This document shows, piece by piece, positions 41,979-53,210 of a stretch of DNA of 64,000 nt. The notes below the pieces were generated by a model, which searched no databases, had not been told where the DNA came from, and saw only the letters and a program-made list of their open reading frames with translations. Numbering within the stretch: the first letter of the stretch is position 1; every line of letters begins with the position of its first letter. Source of the DNA: Sipunculus nudus (Eukaryota; Annelida; Sipuncula; Golfingiida; Sipunculidae); the NCBI GenBank assembly GCA_026874595.1, contig CM049312.1, forward strand, positions 31,375,456 through 31,439,455, written 5' to 3'. The position numbers and the translations under genes were made by a program.

Positions 41979-42636
41979 CCTCCGCCAATAGAGTATACGT
42001 TCATTCCCGTTCGTGTGTGTATGTGTGTGTGCGTTAATAACATAACTTGATTCTTTGTGTTGGTCCTGCTTCTTCCCCGGATGCTGCAGCGTCATCAAAA
42101 CATATTCACAAATGTACGGTCAATTATACCAGAATGAACCTGGGATTACGGGCCAAAAAATAGGTGAATGCCTCATATCCCGCCGCATCAGATTGACCGG
42201 CCATTTTCAGGTCACGGTCGAGTGCCCAGCACCTCGGATTGGCGAAGTCCAATGTGTTCGCAGAGCGTTTTTGAAGCTTTTGCTTTCATGGCGGAGGCAT
42301 ATGTATACATTTGGATGGACATTTCTAGTTAATTAGTTGGTGCTTTGAGTTGTATTTACTCAGATTTACTCAAAATGATATCGATGAAACCTGACGATAA
42401 GGATTAGGGTAACAGCCACGGAATAATCCATTAATTTTTTGGGAAATTCTGGATCACCATAATATTTTGAATTGAAAGGATTCTTTTCAGGATGGAGATG
42501 TTCTATGAGCCGACAAAGGGACTGTCCTTTCATGTGTGTCAGTGACCGACTTTTTTCTAGCGTTCACCTTATTTGTGAACCGTGCACGCACGACAATGTG
42601 TCGAATCATGACTGTTTATAACGACCATGGCGGAGG
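41979..42636. mobile_element. Element with CCTCCGCCA / TGGCGGAGG ends
   Basis: Ends are a perfect 9-base inverted repeat. An internal piece (AATTCTGGATCACCATAATA) resembles the GGATCACCATCTGG segment of the 34.7-kb repeat, so the two probably belong to one family. No coding. Confidence 0.55.
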
Positions 42637-43282
42637 ACCTTGCATACTAAATTTATAGTGCGTAATTGCTGTGAATGTAATGATTGCAGAGAAACGCAAG
42701 ATCCCACTTTCTCTCAATTCAGCCAAAGATCAAGTGTAAACCTGTTAAATCTGTATATTTATATATAAACAATGTATTTAAAAGTGTATTTAAATTAAAA
42801 GTGTTGGTTGCCCATAAAACAAGTTTGAGCGCTCACTTAACATCAATCAGTTTGATGAAAATGTGGTGCCATTAATCTACCCTGCAATTTCGGAATGTGC
42901 CTCGTGGCGCCATCTGCTGTTGAAACAAAGTTTGGGCATCTATATTCTGGAACATTAACATTTATCTTCTCGTGATACAAAATGTTGTTTAAACGCAGAG
43001 GCCGGTGTTACGCTTTTGTGAACGGGAACATGGTCAAATATTTACACCTCCACGTGACCGATATAGCGTCGCAATGTAGTTCCCCCAGTTTTACGACATT
43101 AAAAAATAAATAAATTATATTCTTTATTACCGTTATATAATGCATGTTGTCAGCGTATGATCTATACTTGCTCCATTGCCTTAATTATTGTATTTTTCGA
43201 ATGCCAAGCGATATGGCTCGCGTTTGACTGGAAATACTGCTGTGCGCACATTGATTGGCAAGAGGTCTAGCTGTCCCCTTCA

Positions 43283-43820
43283 TAGACTGGTACCCTGCTC
43301 TATTATGGCCCTCAGCCAAGCATAGAGACAGGCGTACACCGTATCTTAAGAATTCCCAGTTGAAACTCCTGACTTACCTGTAGACTGGTTCCAACCCCAG
43401 TAGACACGCTCATACCGGTTGTCATGGACGTTCACGCGATCCTGGTTTATTATCCGTAAACTTTTCATATAAAATAACTTTCTTTAGTTATTTCTATTTT
43501 TTTTAATATTGAAAAATGAGTTGTTTCACAAAAATTGAATGATGGATAAATAGATAATACGGTATACTGAATCTTTGATATTCCACTGTACGTAGCAGTG
43601 ATTAATTATTATTATCTATTAATCTAATCATTAATGTCACACTTAATGTACAGCCAACTTTTGGTAACTTCTCTGAGCAAACGAAATGCTTATTTTTATC
43701 ATATATAATAAATTCTGGAGTTTGAACCAGTCTACCGGGAGTCCAAAAGATGGCGTTGTACGCCTGTCTCTATGATTGGCCAAGAGCAGCGGTGCCATAA
43801 TAGAGCAGGGTACCAGTCTA
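43283..43820. mobile_element. 538-bp MITE with long TIRs and 9-bp target duplication
   Basis: The left end TAGACTGGTACCCTGCTCTA continues TTATGGC and, after a few mismatches, CATAGAGACAGGCGTAC. The right end is its inverted copy: GTACGCCTGTCTCTATG then GCCATAATAGAGCAGGGTAC and CAGTCTA. The arms reach about 60 bases. TCCCCTTCA flanks both sides (43274-43282 and 43821-43829) as a target-site duplication. Nine bases with long arms points to a Mutator-like origin; eight bases (hAT) cannot be fully excluded. Confidence 0.85.
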
Positions 43821-44770
43821 TCCCCTTCATAGAAGAGATCTCGAATGTGAAGAATGACGTGAGGAGTACATGTTGTTTCATACGTTAACACTAGATGACG
43901 CTAGGATCAAAATAACCATTTCAAGAACTTAATGGTCATCATATTAACAGGGGTTCTAAATCTGCAAGTGCGATCTTGGGTCTTTTAGTGATTGGATTAT
44001 CCCTGTAAGTGTTGAAAAAAAATGCAGTATTTGAACTTTTATTGTTATTCTATATTTAATAAGTAAATTTTGGGGGAAAAATTGTATTCCAATTGAAACA
44101 AAAATGAAACAATTTCATATTTTAAACGCATACAATATTAAATGTGTACTGATGTTCAGCTAGTTCGTGCCAGTGTATACAAGACAAACGGGGATTGCAG
44201 ACCCGCGCCCTTTTCAGAAAACAGCTTGTGCTTTCATCTGGGGATTAAAGAAGGAACTACATTTTTGTATTTTAGACCCTGTGAATTATAGATTCTTTAA
44301 TCCGCACCCCCTTTAACTTCGAATACTCGGCTATCATGCATACGGGGCTTGTGTAAAGCAATCGAATTAATTTTACTGTACTGTTTAAGCTACATATCTG
44401 GAGATACATACATACATACACACACATTCTTACATAGCGACCTACATATAGACTCTTTCGCTTGTATATGATATCCTCGCCCCGAATAGTTATGATAAAA
44501 AAGCAACAACTAAGAGCATAGAAAATAACCTTTAATAAGCATAAAACACAAACCATGTATTAAACAGTCCAACACCTGTAAAAAGGCATACCCAAAACAC
44601 TTATTTAGGAAGTATTATATAAGACCCCGAGGTAAGCAACAGAAGAAAAATAAAACTATAATCAAAAGAATAGAATAATGAGAAAACATTGTATGGCGTT
44701 TTGCGTTTCCCGTGCCCTGTTAATGCTCTCTGGTTCCGTTTAGCAGACGATGACGTCATGATGACGTCAT

Positions 44771-44854
44771 TTAGTTGTCGATGTGGAACCGGAAGCTGGC
44801 GTCTTGCTTGTACGTGTCGTCATGGTCGAAGCCGTCGATCCGCAGGCGGTTACA
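44771..44854 (-). CDS. AbfB gene exon 7: C-terminus
   Basis: Phase-0 acceptor TTTTATTTTAG, 27 codons (CNRLRIDGFDHDDTYKQDAS then FRFHIDN) and TAA at 44773-44771. RLRI..D and DASFR match the ends of modules A and B, so module C and the protein end here naturally. A variant polyadenylation hexamer ATTAAA lies about 240 bases downstream (minus strand, near 44531). Confidence 0.9.
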   Translation of the reverse strand, partial: CNRLRIDGFDHDDTYKQDASFRFHIDN

Positions 44855-47800
44855 CTAAAATAAAAAAAAAATATGATTTGAGTTTGTTTGTTTGTTTGCT
44901 GATGTCTGGAAAGTATCATATATTTTAGTTTCCCTTTATTGTCTCAGAAATGTATAAAATTAAAGCTGTCCTGAAGTGGTAATCGTTTTCTTGAATAACT
45001 TAAAATCTGACCAAAAGAATTAATTAAAAAAAACATGTTCAAGTGCCCGTATCTCTGTACCATAATTACTATTTTTCAGCGCCGGTAAAGTGCTGCCCGG
45101 ACTAATGAGTGGGATAAAACATTTCCCAGAGCTTCCTTTTTCTTCTTTAAATGCATTTCTGCCACTCATTTAGGGAATGTTCAGTGCAATATGTTCCCTC
45201 ATTAAGGAACAGGTGCAATTTGGCAACAGAGTGATACTAAAAATGATCTTTAACGGGGTCTGTTCCGTTATTTTAATATCAATTAACTAAAGATAGTATT
45301 TTTTTAATGAAAATAGACCTGAAAACGCCGGCCCCACGGTACATACACTGTTAATTTGGTTTATACCCACATACATGAATAGTTAACGTGGCGGCCCACA
45401 AAAAATAATCCAAAGACACACAACAACGACATCTGGCGGCAAGTCACAGGAACCAGAGGTTTGCATGTTTGGTGTTTTGCAACTGGTGGTCTTTCCAATT
45501 GCGAACACATGCCACCACCCACCTACGGTTGCATGGTTTTTTTTTTGTGGACGTGGACGGATGTGCCACGTTTACTAACAGTTTGAAGATATACAATCTC
45601 ATACATCCGTCACAGAAAGGTTATAAACATACGTCATGACAGGAATTACTTACAGTTCATTAATATGTAAACAAGAACAACCTGAGGTCACGTGACTTCT
45701 ACACATAAGTGAGATGACTTTAAAACCAACGGGGTACCTTTAAATAAGACTATTGTTATTGACGGTAAATCCCGCACTTGTTTATCAGCGCCATCTTGTG
45801 TCCATTTAGTGAAACACAAAACGTTTGAGTATTAAAGGCATTAAAACTGGCGAATTCCTTTGTATATTCTTATACATTTGAGTGGATCGCCAACATGAAT
45901 ACATAAAGCTTGACTACGTTGAGTTGAAATATGATTAAAGTTAACGATTAATCGAAAAAAATAAATATGTTAAACTTCTAAATCTTTCGAAGTTTAAATA
46001 TTAGATGGCGCTGATAAGCACTTGCGGTAGTTACCGTAAATAATAATCTTGTTCAGAGGTAATCCATGTACTTACGTAGTGGCGGATATAGTGGTTGGGG
46101 AAGTTGTATGATTCAAAGGACACGGTGTCGTCATACCAGACGTTTTCCCTCAGGTTGAAAGTGGCGTCATCCATGTAGGAGTCGGCATTCTGACAGTTAT
46201 CTCTGTCCTCCAGCCACAGCTCGTAGTTGCTGTGACGCAGAAAGTGTCCTGGCCGGTCGTACGACTCCAGGCTCACTGCAAAACGAGAAGAATTATTAGC
46301 AAGTCTAGATATGTGGTTCATGCACATTCAGGGGCATCATATGTTAATGAAACAGAAATGGCTCACACTGTTCATGTTAATGACATAGAGTGCTAAAGGT
46401 TGGCCGTACAATGCACTCCAGCCTAACTGTTTATCAAAATGACTTTTAAACGTTTTTTCTGGAATAATGAAACTGACATGCACTGGCTTTCACAAGCTTT
46501 CAGGCTGGATCACTGCGGGTCACGAACATTACTAAATATTTTCTCGAACAGACAAGTTTATTTCAAGATTTATGAGGCGCACAATGCCAAAGCCAGATCC
46601 CGCCAGCCGAGAAAGGGTCGATCCTAGCCGAGTTAATCTGACATTTCTAAAGATAAAGTAAACCAACTCTCGCAACTTGATATAAGTGCGATTTTTAGAA
46701 ACGATCAACCCCTAATAATCTATATTAACACTTTTCAAGGCCAAATATTAAGCGCTTACATTTTATTACTTCCTATATTTTTTGGAATGAAAATGTTTGC
46801 GCGAGCGAAATGCCCCCGCCCCCTCCCCTCCCAAATCTATCCCTCACTTCATTAGAAATTTATCAAATATACATGTTAAAAAAAAATTATAAATGTGTGG
46901 TTCATTAGAGTAATACACATTAGTGTTGTTCGATGAGAACGAGAAACACTTCTGAGAAAACTATAAATACCTTATCCAATTGTTCAAGCGATAACATAGT
47001 TCTTTCGATCTATTAAATAGATGAACTTTTTCTGAACTAGTTAATGTGGGAAAAATTCGTGCAATTTAGGAAAGTTATAGGCATTTTATGCAACGTAAAA
47101 TGTGTTTACAATTTTACAATTTGGTGAAGTGTAAAACATTTTTTGACAAAAATCCAAAGCTATAAACATTCCTTAGAATTAGTGATATATTTCAATTTCT
47201 TTACCCTGAATAACTGCCTTTCATGGTATTTAAGATTGATAATAAATGTAATTTTTGTGTGTATATTAACACCAAGGCATACCATTTAAACCTCCAGGTA
47301 TGTGTAGGACAAATGAGACTATTTATACTATTTATGAGACTATTTATACTTACCTGTGCCTGGTTGTTTGTTGACACCCGGGAACACCATCACGAACCTA
47401 TTGACCTCCTCTGAGGTGTGGGCCTCCTTTTCATCATTGAAGCTCATTCCAGTATCCGGAAAATTGTAGGATCTTATCACAGCGGGCCCTGGTATAAAGG
47501 ATGCAATGTCGACATAATAGTAATAATAATAATAATAATAATTATTATTATTAATATGATTTATTTATTTATTTATTATATGGCGAATTTACAATTACAA
47601 TGTTAACAATGTTAAAATGCGCACACATGGTTTAAAAATAAAATGAATAAATAAAATGAAATAAATTAAATAAATACAATCACTTAAGGTACACACTAAA
47701 AATTTCTTAAAATTTCAATACCAGTTAAAAACTAAGTGTAAAGACCAGATCTGAATGATAAACTGTACGCTGTAAATAAGTATGACTTAAGACGTGATAT

Positions 47801-49533
47801 AAAAGTTTTGTAGCTAGCTAAGTCTTTGATTGCACTTTGCAGAGTGTTCCAGAGAATTGGCGCAGCAACTGCATAAGCTCTCTTCCCTTACTCCTGCTGG
47901 CACTCAATAGATATGATGCATTTCATTAGAATGCTGTGTCAGGGAGGATTGCTGTGACGAATTTTTAAACAGCCGGAGTACAAAACTGTGTATAATATTG
48001 AAAATATTGAATACGACGCTGAACCCAACTGTGCTATCATCCATCTGAGATGATAGGGCTAGTATTGTCCAGTTACTTTGTTTAAATGGCTAATGCCAAT
48101 ACTTCAGGAGACTGTTAAATTGCAAACGATTGCAGGAACATTTATTGATTTCAACCTGATCTACTGATGCTGCTATTCTACTACACGCTTTATGTAATTT
48201 TTATAAAATAAAGAGAAACCTTTTTACGTAGGCCAATTGATCACCCAAAAATTTAAGATATATAGAATATTACCTATTAAAGTAAGAGTCAGGGAAAGAT
48301 AATGAAACTGATTTTAAATGGGCAAATTTAGCATTCTTATTTTATGTATTCACCGCCCGGTCCAGTCCCGTCGAGGCAAATTCTGTCGAAATCTTATTTA
48401 CATCATCCTTTTAATTTGTTTAGGCCTTGCAGTTCAAATTGTACACTGTTTAATCATGTAAAATCCTGTTAAGGTCAAATTTCACTTTACTGTTTTACTT
48501 TTTCCAGATCCGTCCAGGTCATATTTTACTTTTCTGTTTACTAGTACAGACCTGCGGTGATCATATTGTACTTCCCTTTTTATTTTGTAAAGTTCTATGG
48601 AGGTCACATTGTCCCTCAATCTCGAGGTCATTTTGAACTTCCTTGTCAAAACCATTTTGTACTTAATTGTTGAGGTCACATTTTCTTCACTGTCAAGGTC
48701 CTATGCATTTCACAATTAAGCCATATTGTACTTCACTATCGAAGTCATATTGTACTTAACTGTCGAGGTCATATGTAAATCACTGTCGAGGTCACATGTT
48801 TTTAAACATCGAGGTCACGTGTGATATAATTAACTGTCGAGGCCACATTTATTTCACTGCCGAGGTCATATATACTTCCCTGGCGGGGTCATGTGTACAT
48901 GAACTGTACTGTGGAGGCCATATGTACATCTGTTGCTGAGGCCATATGTAACTTCCGTCGAGGCTATATAAACTTCACTGTCGAGGTCAGGTATACTTAG
49001 TTGTCAAAGTATTTGTACTTTACTGATTTACCTTGCACGGTTCTGAAGCAGCAGTCCTCGTGGAACGAGTCAGACCCGTCGTCCTCGTCAATCCGGACCC
49101 TGTCACAGCAGTGACGGACGAAGTGGCCGGGGAAGTTCAGGGACTCTAAGGCCATGTATCCATCCGCGAACCTAAAATATAATATCATTGGACCGTTAAC
49201 AACATTAAAGTCTTCCTTGAACATTTAAAAAGGAATTAACACGTTGCGGCAGTATTTGCTTGTTCTAAAAAGAGCGATATCAGAAGTTTAGAATAGGAAT
49301 ATGAAGTTGTATGTTATGAAGTTGTATACTTAGATACCGGCAATCCTCTGTTCATCGCATTCAATTATTAGGCAATATTTAAATTATAGAAATAAAAGTA
49401 TATGCTGGAACTAACACCCTCAGATACCCTTAAAATGTAGTTTTTAGTGGATCTTATGTGTTAAGATTACTATTCAGCATTTCAACAAACACAGACTCAA
49501 AATGAAAGTCAAGCCATCACGAAAGCTTCTTTT

Positions 49534-49603
<70 letters not shown>

Positions 49604-51666
49604 TTATGGAGACAACCGCCTTCATTTTTTAATGCTAACTTAAATAAGTATCTGGACATCTGTAAAATTACATTCCGGTTTCGTTCTACGTGACAGGGCA
49701 GTATCACACGCTTTTTCTCATTGTATATCCTTGCGTTAACCAGGCCCGGTAACTTTACTTCACCTGCGGGCCCTGGGTGCGTAATCATGCAGCCCCATTG
49801 CTGGGCTGACCACCGAGCAACCCCCGAAAGGCACACTCGTTTGTGAGTGAATCAGGACTGTTAGGTACAGTTTCCCCATTAAGCCTGCAGACCGCTCACC
49901 CTGGGTGGGTCCGACCGTGAAAAATCTCACCGCCTCGGATGAGATTCGAACTCACGATCCCCCGGCTTTGAGCCTTGTGTTCTACCCCTGAGCCACGACA
50001 AAAGAGAGATGATTGGGGCATGCCATGAAACATGTTATGTATACCAACCTGTTATCAGCTACCACGAAGCTAGCGTCCTGGGCGATACAGTAGGAGTTGC
50101 GACAGTCACAGGGATGTTCAGCGTACAGGTCATTCTCAAAGTGACGGAGGACTTTGTCAGGATGACTGTATGGGGACAGGGACACGGACTCTGACGTCCC
50201 GTCAAGGCCGGGCCTGATCAGATAGAACTGGTCTCCTCTGTTCTTCATCCAGGCCTCATAGTCGTCCTCAAGGTCGAACTTCTTCTCCGGATAATTCTTT
50301 GACTGCAGGAAGTAAGGACCTTTTAGAGAAAAAAAAACTAATGTCAAGCTTTTAGAGACAGTTTATGTTATGTTTTCTAGTTTATTTCTGAATTTATTAA
50401 TTCAGTCATTTTAGCATTTTTAATTGACTATATGGTAATGGATTATAATTTTAAGAAATAAATTTTAAAATTGCCAACCCATTCCGACGTTTGTAGTCAT
50501 GTCAGTCTCCTTAATTATTACGTCCGAATAAAATAAGATTTGATTGAATAGTATGTTTTTAACTGACAATATGTAGGTGTGTGCGTAGGTATACGAACGT
50601 ATATGTTTATATACGTATACGGATTTGTATGTATGAAAGTATACATAAATTGGAAAACCTGCTTTTCAAAGAGCTGAAGCCCTACTTGGAAAAACACTTT
50701 TTTTGAAAATAACTATTGGAAAATTTTTAAATGTGATGATTTGCTGTCTACAGATCATGAACCATATTTCAAGATATTTGTATATTTCTGTATATTCCGA
50801 TAAACCATGCAGGGCTATATTTTGCCAATGATGGCGTGTTAAATAAAATATCACAATGACTCACCGTCGACCAGTCTGAAGCTGGCGTCGTCATGGAACA
50901 GTTCTAGGTTACCTTCTTGGCTCTCATCAGAGATACGGAGCCTCCATTCGCAGTGACGTATAAAGTGGCCGGGGAAGTTGACGGATTCAAAGCAGTAGTA
51001 ATCAGGGGTCCACAGTCCCCGGTGTACTCTGAATGTGGCGTCCTGGGCGAAGTTGTCTGGGCTCCTGGCCTGGTGCTGGTTCTCGGCCGCCAGGAAGTAT
51101 TCAAAATGGCGGAGGTAGGTGTCAGCACGGTCGGCCGACTTGAAAGAGATTGTGCCGCTGTCTCCCGTGAGACCGGGAGAAATAATATTGAAGCGACGAC
51201 CCTTTGTCCCAAGCAGAACCTCACCCTCCATGTTGACCTCCAGAGTGTGCTGAGGAAAGTTTTTTGATTGCACCTTGAGGGGACCTGTACAGGCAACAAA
51301 ATATAGTGATTGATATTACAGCCTGCGCATTAAAGCATAATGACAAATATCTCCAGAGAGCATGCGCACTGCTCTCAACGATCGATCGCGTTGTCCGGGT
51401 CACGTGAGAGAGAGTTGCGGGTTTTATTTTTAAAAGGTGGAATTAAATACAATCCAGAGGCTCCGACAGGAAACTCGCCTCGAAAGATAAATGGTGTTCA
51501 TTGCCGCTGACAGTTAGCGCTTGTGATATGAGGAGGTTGACTCATTATAACATTTTTATCTTTCCTACTAAAATATACTATATTACAAATTGTGATTATA
51601 GAGAACCTCAAGAAGAATATTTGGATAACAGTAATCACAGGCGCTCTTCATTAGGGTCTTGCAGAT

Positions 51667-51722
<56 letters not shown>

Positions 51723-51915
51723 CACTTCATTTACCACAGTAGAATTACAAGTGTAGCGTGTTTGGGTAAGCATTAAAAGAAATAATGTTCTTTTGGGAAT
51801 AACCCGTTATATCCATGAATTGCAGAAAGGCTGAACGAAACGATACTGATAAGAAAAGCTTTAACATTCACCACAAGAATAATTTCTACTCACCGTCCCA
51901 TATTGAGTGTGCCAT
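44771..51915 (-). CDS. Seven-exon gene for a triple AbfB-domain (CBM42-like) protein (gene span)
   Basis: The spliced CDS on the minus strand joins 51915-51894, 51284-50865, 50319-50049, 49171-49032, 47488-47354, 46275-46076 and 44854-44771: 1272 bases, 423 residues, GT..AG throughout. The protein is three AbfB-type beta-trefoil modules (about 8-147, 148-284, 285-423). They show the family signature S.N.P.....RH repeatedly, for example NFPGHFIRH, NFPGHFVRH and NFPNHYIRH, with DA(S/T)F strands between. AbfB domains bind arabinose-containing sugars in fungal arabinofuranosidases; here no glycosidase domain is attached. The start is fixed by ATGG in good context with an in-frame TGA 27 bases upstream. 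There is no signal peptide, so a cytosolic lectin-like role is inferred; the ligand is unknown. Confidence 0.92.
46076..46275 (-). CDS. AbfB gene exon 6: middle of module C
   Basis: Residues 330-396, acceptor CTCGTTTTGCAG and strong donor CTAC|GTAAGT. It holds two signature repeats, SLESYDRPGHFLRH and SFESYNFPNHYIRH, separated by SYMDDATFNLRENVW. The 'SxESYxxPxHxxRH' form is the clearest AbfB hallmark in the window. Confidence 0.92.
47308..47352. repeat. 19-bp tandem duplication at a splice donor
   Basis: GAGACTATTTATACT occurs twice, 19 bases apart, immediately on the intron side of the AbfB exon 5 donor. The donor itself is intact. Confidence 0.7.
47354..47488 (-). CDS. AbfB gene exon 5: start of module C
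   Basis: Residues 285-330, acceptor TTTATACCAG and strong donor ACAG|GTAAGT. It begins PAVIRSYNFPDTGMSF, like the starts of A and B but with IRSYNFP in place of QSKN(F/Y)P. It ends VMVFPGVNKQPGT, parallel to the ISPGLTGDSGT and IRPGLDGTSES segments. The intron side of the donor carries a 19-base tandem duplication. Confidence 0.88.
47517..47552. repeat. (TAA)n / (TTA)n palindromic microsatellite
   Basis: About eight AATA/ATA units followed by TTATTATTA, able to fold back; just past the acceptor side of AbfB exon 5. Confidence 0.85.
48410..49015 (-). repeat. Degenerate 25-30-bp minisatellite in intron 4 of the AbfB gene
   Basis: About 20 loose repeats of the type CACTGTCGAGGTCATATGTACTT, many starting with CTGTCGAGGTCA, strongly diverged. 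It fills the intron up to about 20 bases from exon 4. Confidence 0.8.
49032..49171 (-). CDS. AbfB gene exon 4: last third of module B
   Basis: Residues 238-285, phase 2 in and 1 out (CAAG|GTAAAT). It starts FADGYMALESLNFPGHFVRH, then CCDRVRIDEDDGSDS and FHEDCCFRTVQG. It aligns directly with the end of module A (CEWRLRISDES.. FHDDASFRLVDG). The acidic loop and HDD/HED pattern before the last strand are conserved between copies. Confidence 0.9.
49532..49602. repeat. (TA)n microsatellite at SINE end
   Basis: Over 30 units with one interruption, directly adjoining the 3' end of SINE A copy 2. Confidence 0.95.
49603..49999 (-). mobile_element. tRNA-derived SINE, family A, copy 2 (most complete)
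   Basis: The best copy. On the minus strand it opens GTCGTGGCTCAGGGGTAGAA (A box), continues to GTGAGTTCGAATCTC (B box), and after about 400 bases ends against a long (TA)n tract, which looks like its 3' tail. It lies in intron 3 of the AbfB gene, about 50 bases from the donor of exon 3, in the same orientation as the gene. Confidence 0.85.
50049..50319 (-). CDS. AbfB gene exon 3: first two-thirds of module B
   Basis: Residues 148-238, phase 1 in and phase 2 out (AACAG|GTTGGT). It begins PYFLQSKNYPEKKFDL and carries KVLRHFENDLYAEHP and QDASFVVADN, parallel to module A. The Cys-containing insertion HPCDCRNSYC is absent from A and C. The acceptor TTTCTCTAAAAG is good, and a SINE begins only about 50 bases past the donor. 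Confidence 0.9.
50865..51284 (-). CDS. AbfB gene exon 2: complete module A
   Basis: This 420-base exon with phase 1 at both ends encodes residues 8-148, a whole AbfB module. It starts G-PLKVQSKNFPQHTLEV and holds the three trefoil repeats with their RH signatures: KNFP near 15, TYLRHFEYFL mid-module and NFPGHFIRH at 110-118, ending DDASFRLVDG. Being a symmetric 1-1 exon, it could be duplicated without breaking frame. It is the longest exon and the only undivided module. Confidence 0.93.
51668..51718. repeat. (CT)n microsatellite
   Basis: About 25 CT units in intron 1 of the AbfB gene. Confidence 0.97.
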
Positions 51916-51946
51916 GGTTGAAGATGACGTAAGTTGGAATCAGTAC
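51894..51946 (-). CDS. AbfB gene exon 1: 5' UTR end and start codon
   Basis: The acceptor TTTTTTTCTTTGACAG (minus strand) opens an exon with 31 untranslated bases, then ATG at 51915 and seven codons plus one base (MAHSIWD+G) to the donor GACG|GTGAGT. The UTR contains an in-frame TGA, so no coding can enter from upstream and the N-terminus is real. The acceptor implies a further noncoding exon beyond 52 kb, which I could not place. Confidence 0.8.
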
Positions 51947-53049
51947 CTGTCAAAGAAAAAAATAATGATGACCCCAATAAAGCATCCCAAACAAGTTGAC
52001 AGGTCATATTTTCTTATTCATGGGTAAAAATAATGTCCTTTCTTCAGATACGCGAGGTTTTCATAGATTTAAAATACAGGAAAAGGTTAAAATCGCTAAA
52101 AAAAATATCATTAGCGACGCGCACCTGGCATGGAATCGGGATCGGTTCTGATGAATTAATGTAAAAAAATTATTAATATTCCTGATTGACCGGTAATTAC
52201 CTAGACAAGTTCACTTATAGGGCAGTTATTGAACAAAAGAGACAGGAATTTTCCCATTTGTGAGTGAATATCATTTTCTTTGTGTGTCGATTTATGGGCG
52301 ATATTGGAAAAAAACTCCCCCCCCCCAACAGCAAAAATTAAAAATCGCAAAATGTTAACCTCCCGAACACCAAGTAAACAAATATAATTTTTTAACGGGA
52401 TTCCTCTTCGAATATGTGATTACGTTTAATACCAAGGTCCAATATAGCCTGTAACTTGCTGTCTGTTTGACACATACATACACGAAATGACGCTTTGTGT
52501 CAGTGTAGTGTGGCAGAACTGTTAACAGACAGTTGAGTCATACAGTAAGGTATTCACTGATTATGCTGATGATGAAGGTTCAGATCCATTCCACAATCAT
52601 AGATCACTATCATTATCTGCCTAATATTCCCAAGCTCATAAAATGATTGAGTCACCACTTGAGATAAGTAGTACGGGAGCTGTTTTGTCCCTCCAACGTA
52701 AGAGAGTATATTCTCTATCGGTACAATAAGAATGTCTGTATTGACTCGTGTTTTCACGGCTGGATAGACAGCTACTTCTTCTGTACTTGCGAGGTAAACT
52801 AAGACAGCAAAGAGTAATAGTACACGCAAACCAGACGGTAACACGCGATCAGCCGCAAGAATTTAAAACTGCATCTACACTTCTACAAACAACGTGTATA
52901 ATGGGATACAACAATTTCAGATACACTACAGGTGCTTTATAGTCTTAATTTCGACTGCAGACTCAGCAATCTGATTTGCCTCAAAAATAAGTGATTGATG
53001 CCAACAATGCACATGTTATATACATACATGGGAAATGCCATCGTTCGGT

Positions 53050-53210
53050 AGTCTGTATAGGGACTGAGAAAGCCAGAGAGCCCGGAGAGAACTACCGCCC
53101 TGGGCGGGCAGCTGCAATCTACTCTCATAGCCGTGCCGGGGATCGAACCCGGGTCGCCAGCGGAGAGAGCCGAGCGTTTTACCAATTTGCTGTCCAGGCC
53201 CCTGGAACTC
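53050..53210 (-). mobile_element. tRNA-derived SINE, family B, copy 1
   Basis: On the minus strand: GGCCTGGACAGCAAATTGGT (A-box region), then CTCGGCTCTCTCCGCTGGCG and a B box CCGGGTTCGATCCCCGG, followed by a body ending near GTCCCTATACAGACTACC. It is not a working tRNA because the cloverleaf is imperfect. Confidence 0.75.

Noticed and set aside
52554-52844. Minus-strand frame with a signal-peptide-like start (LRVLLLFAVLVYLAST)
   Set aside because: It begins with GTG, not ATG, has an in-frame stop just upstream and no acceptor that could join it to an exon. Not linked to the AbfB gene, whose start is closed by its own upstream stop.
53050-53210. Functional tRNA gene
   Set aside because: B box is perfect but the cloverleaf does not close and the similarity continues past tRNA length, as in a SINE.
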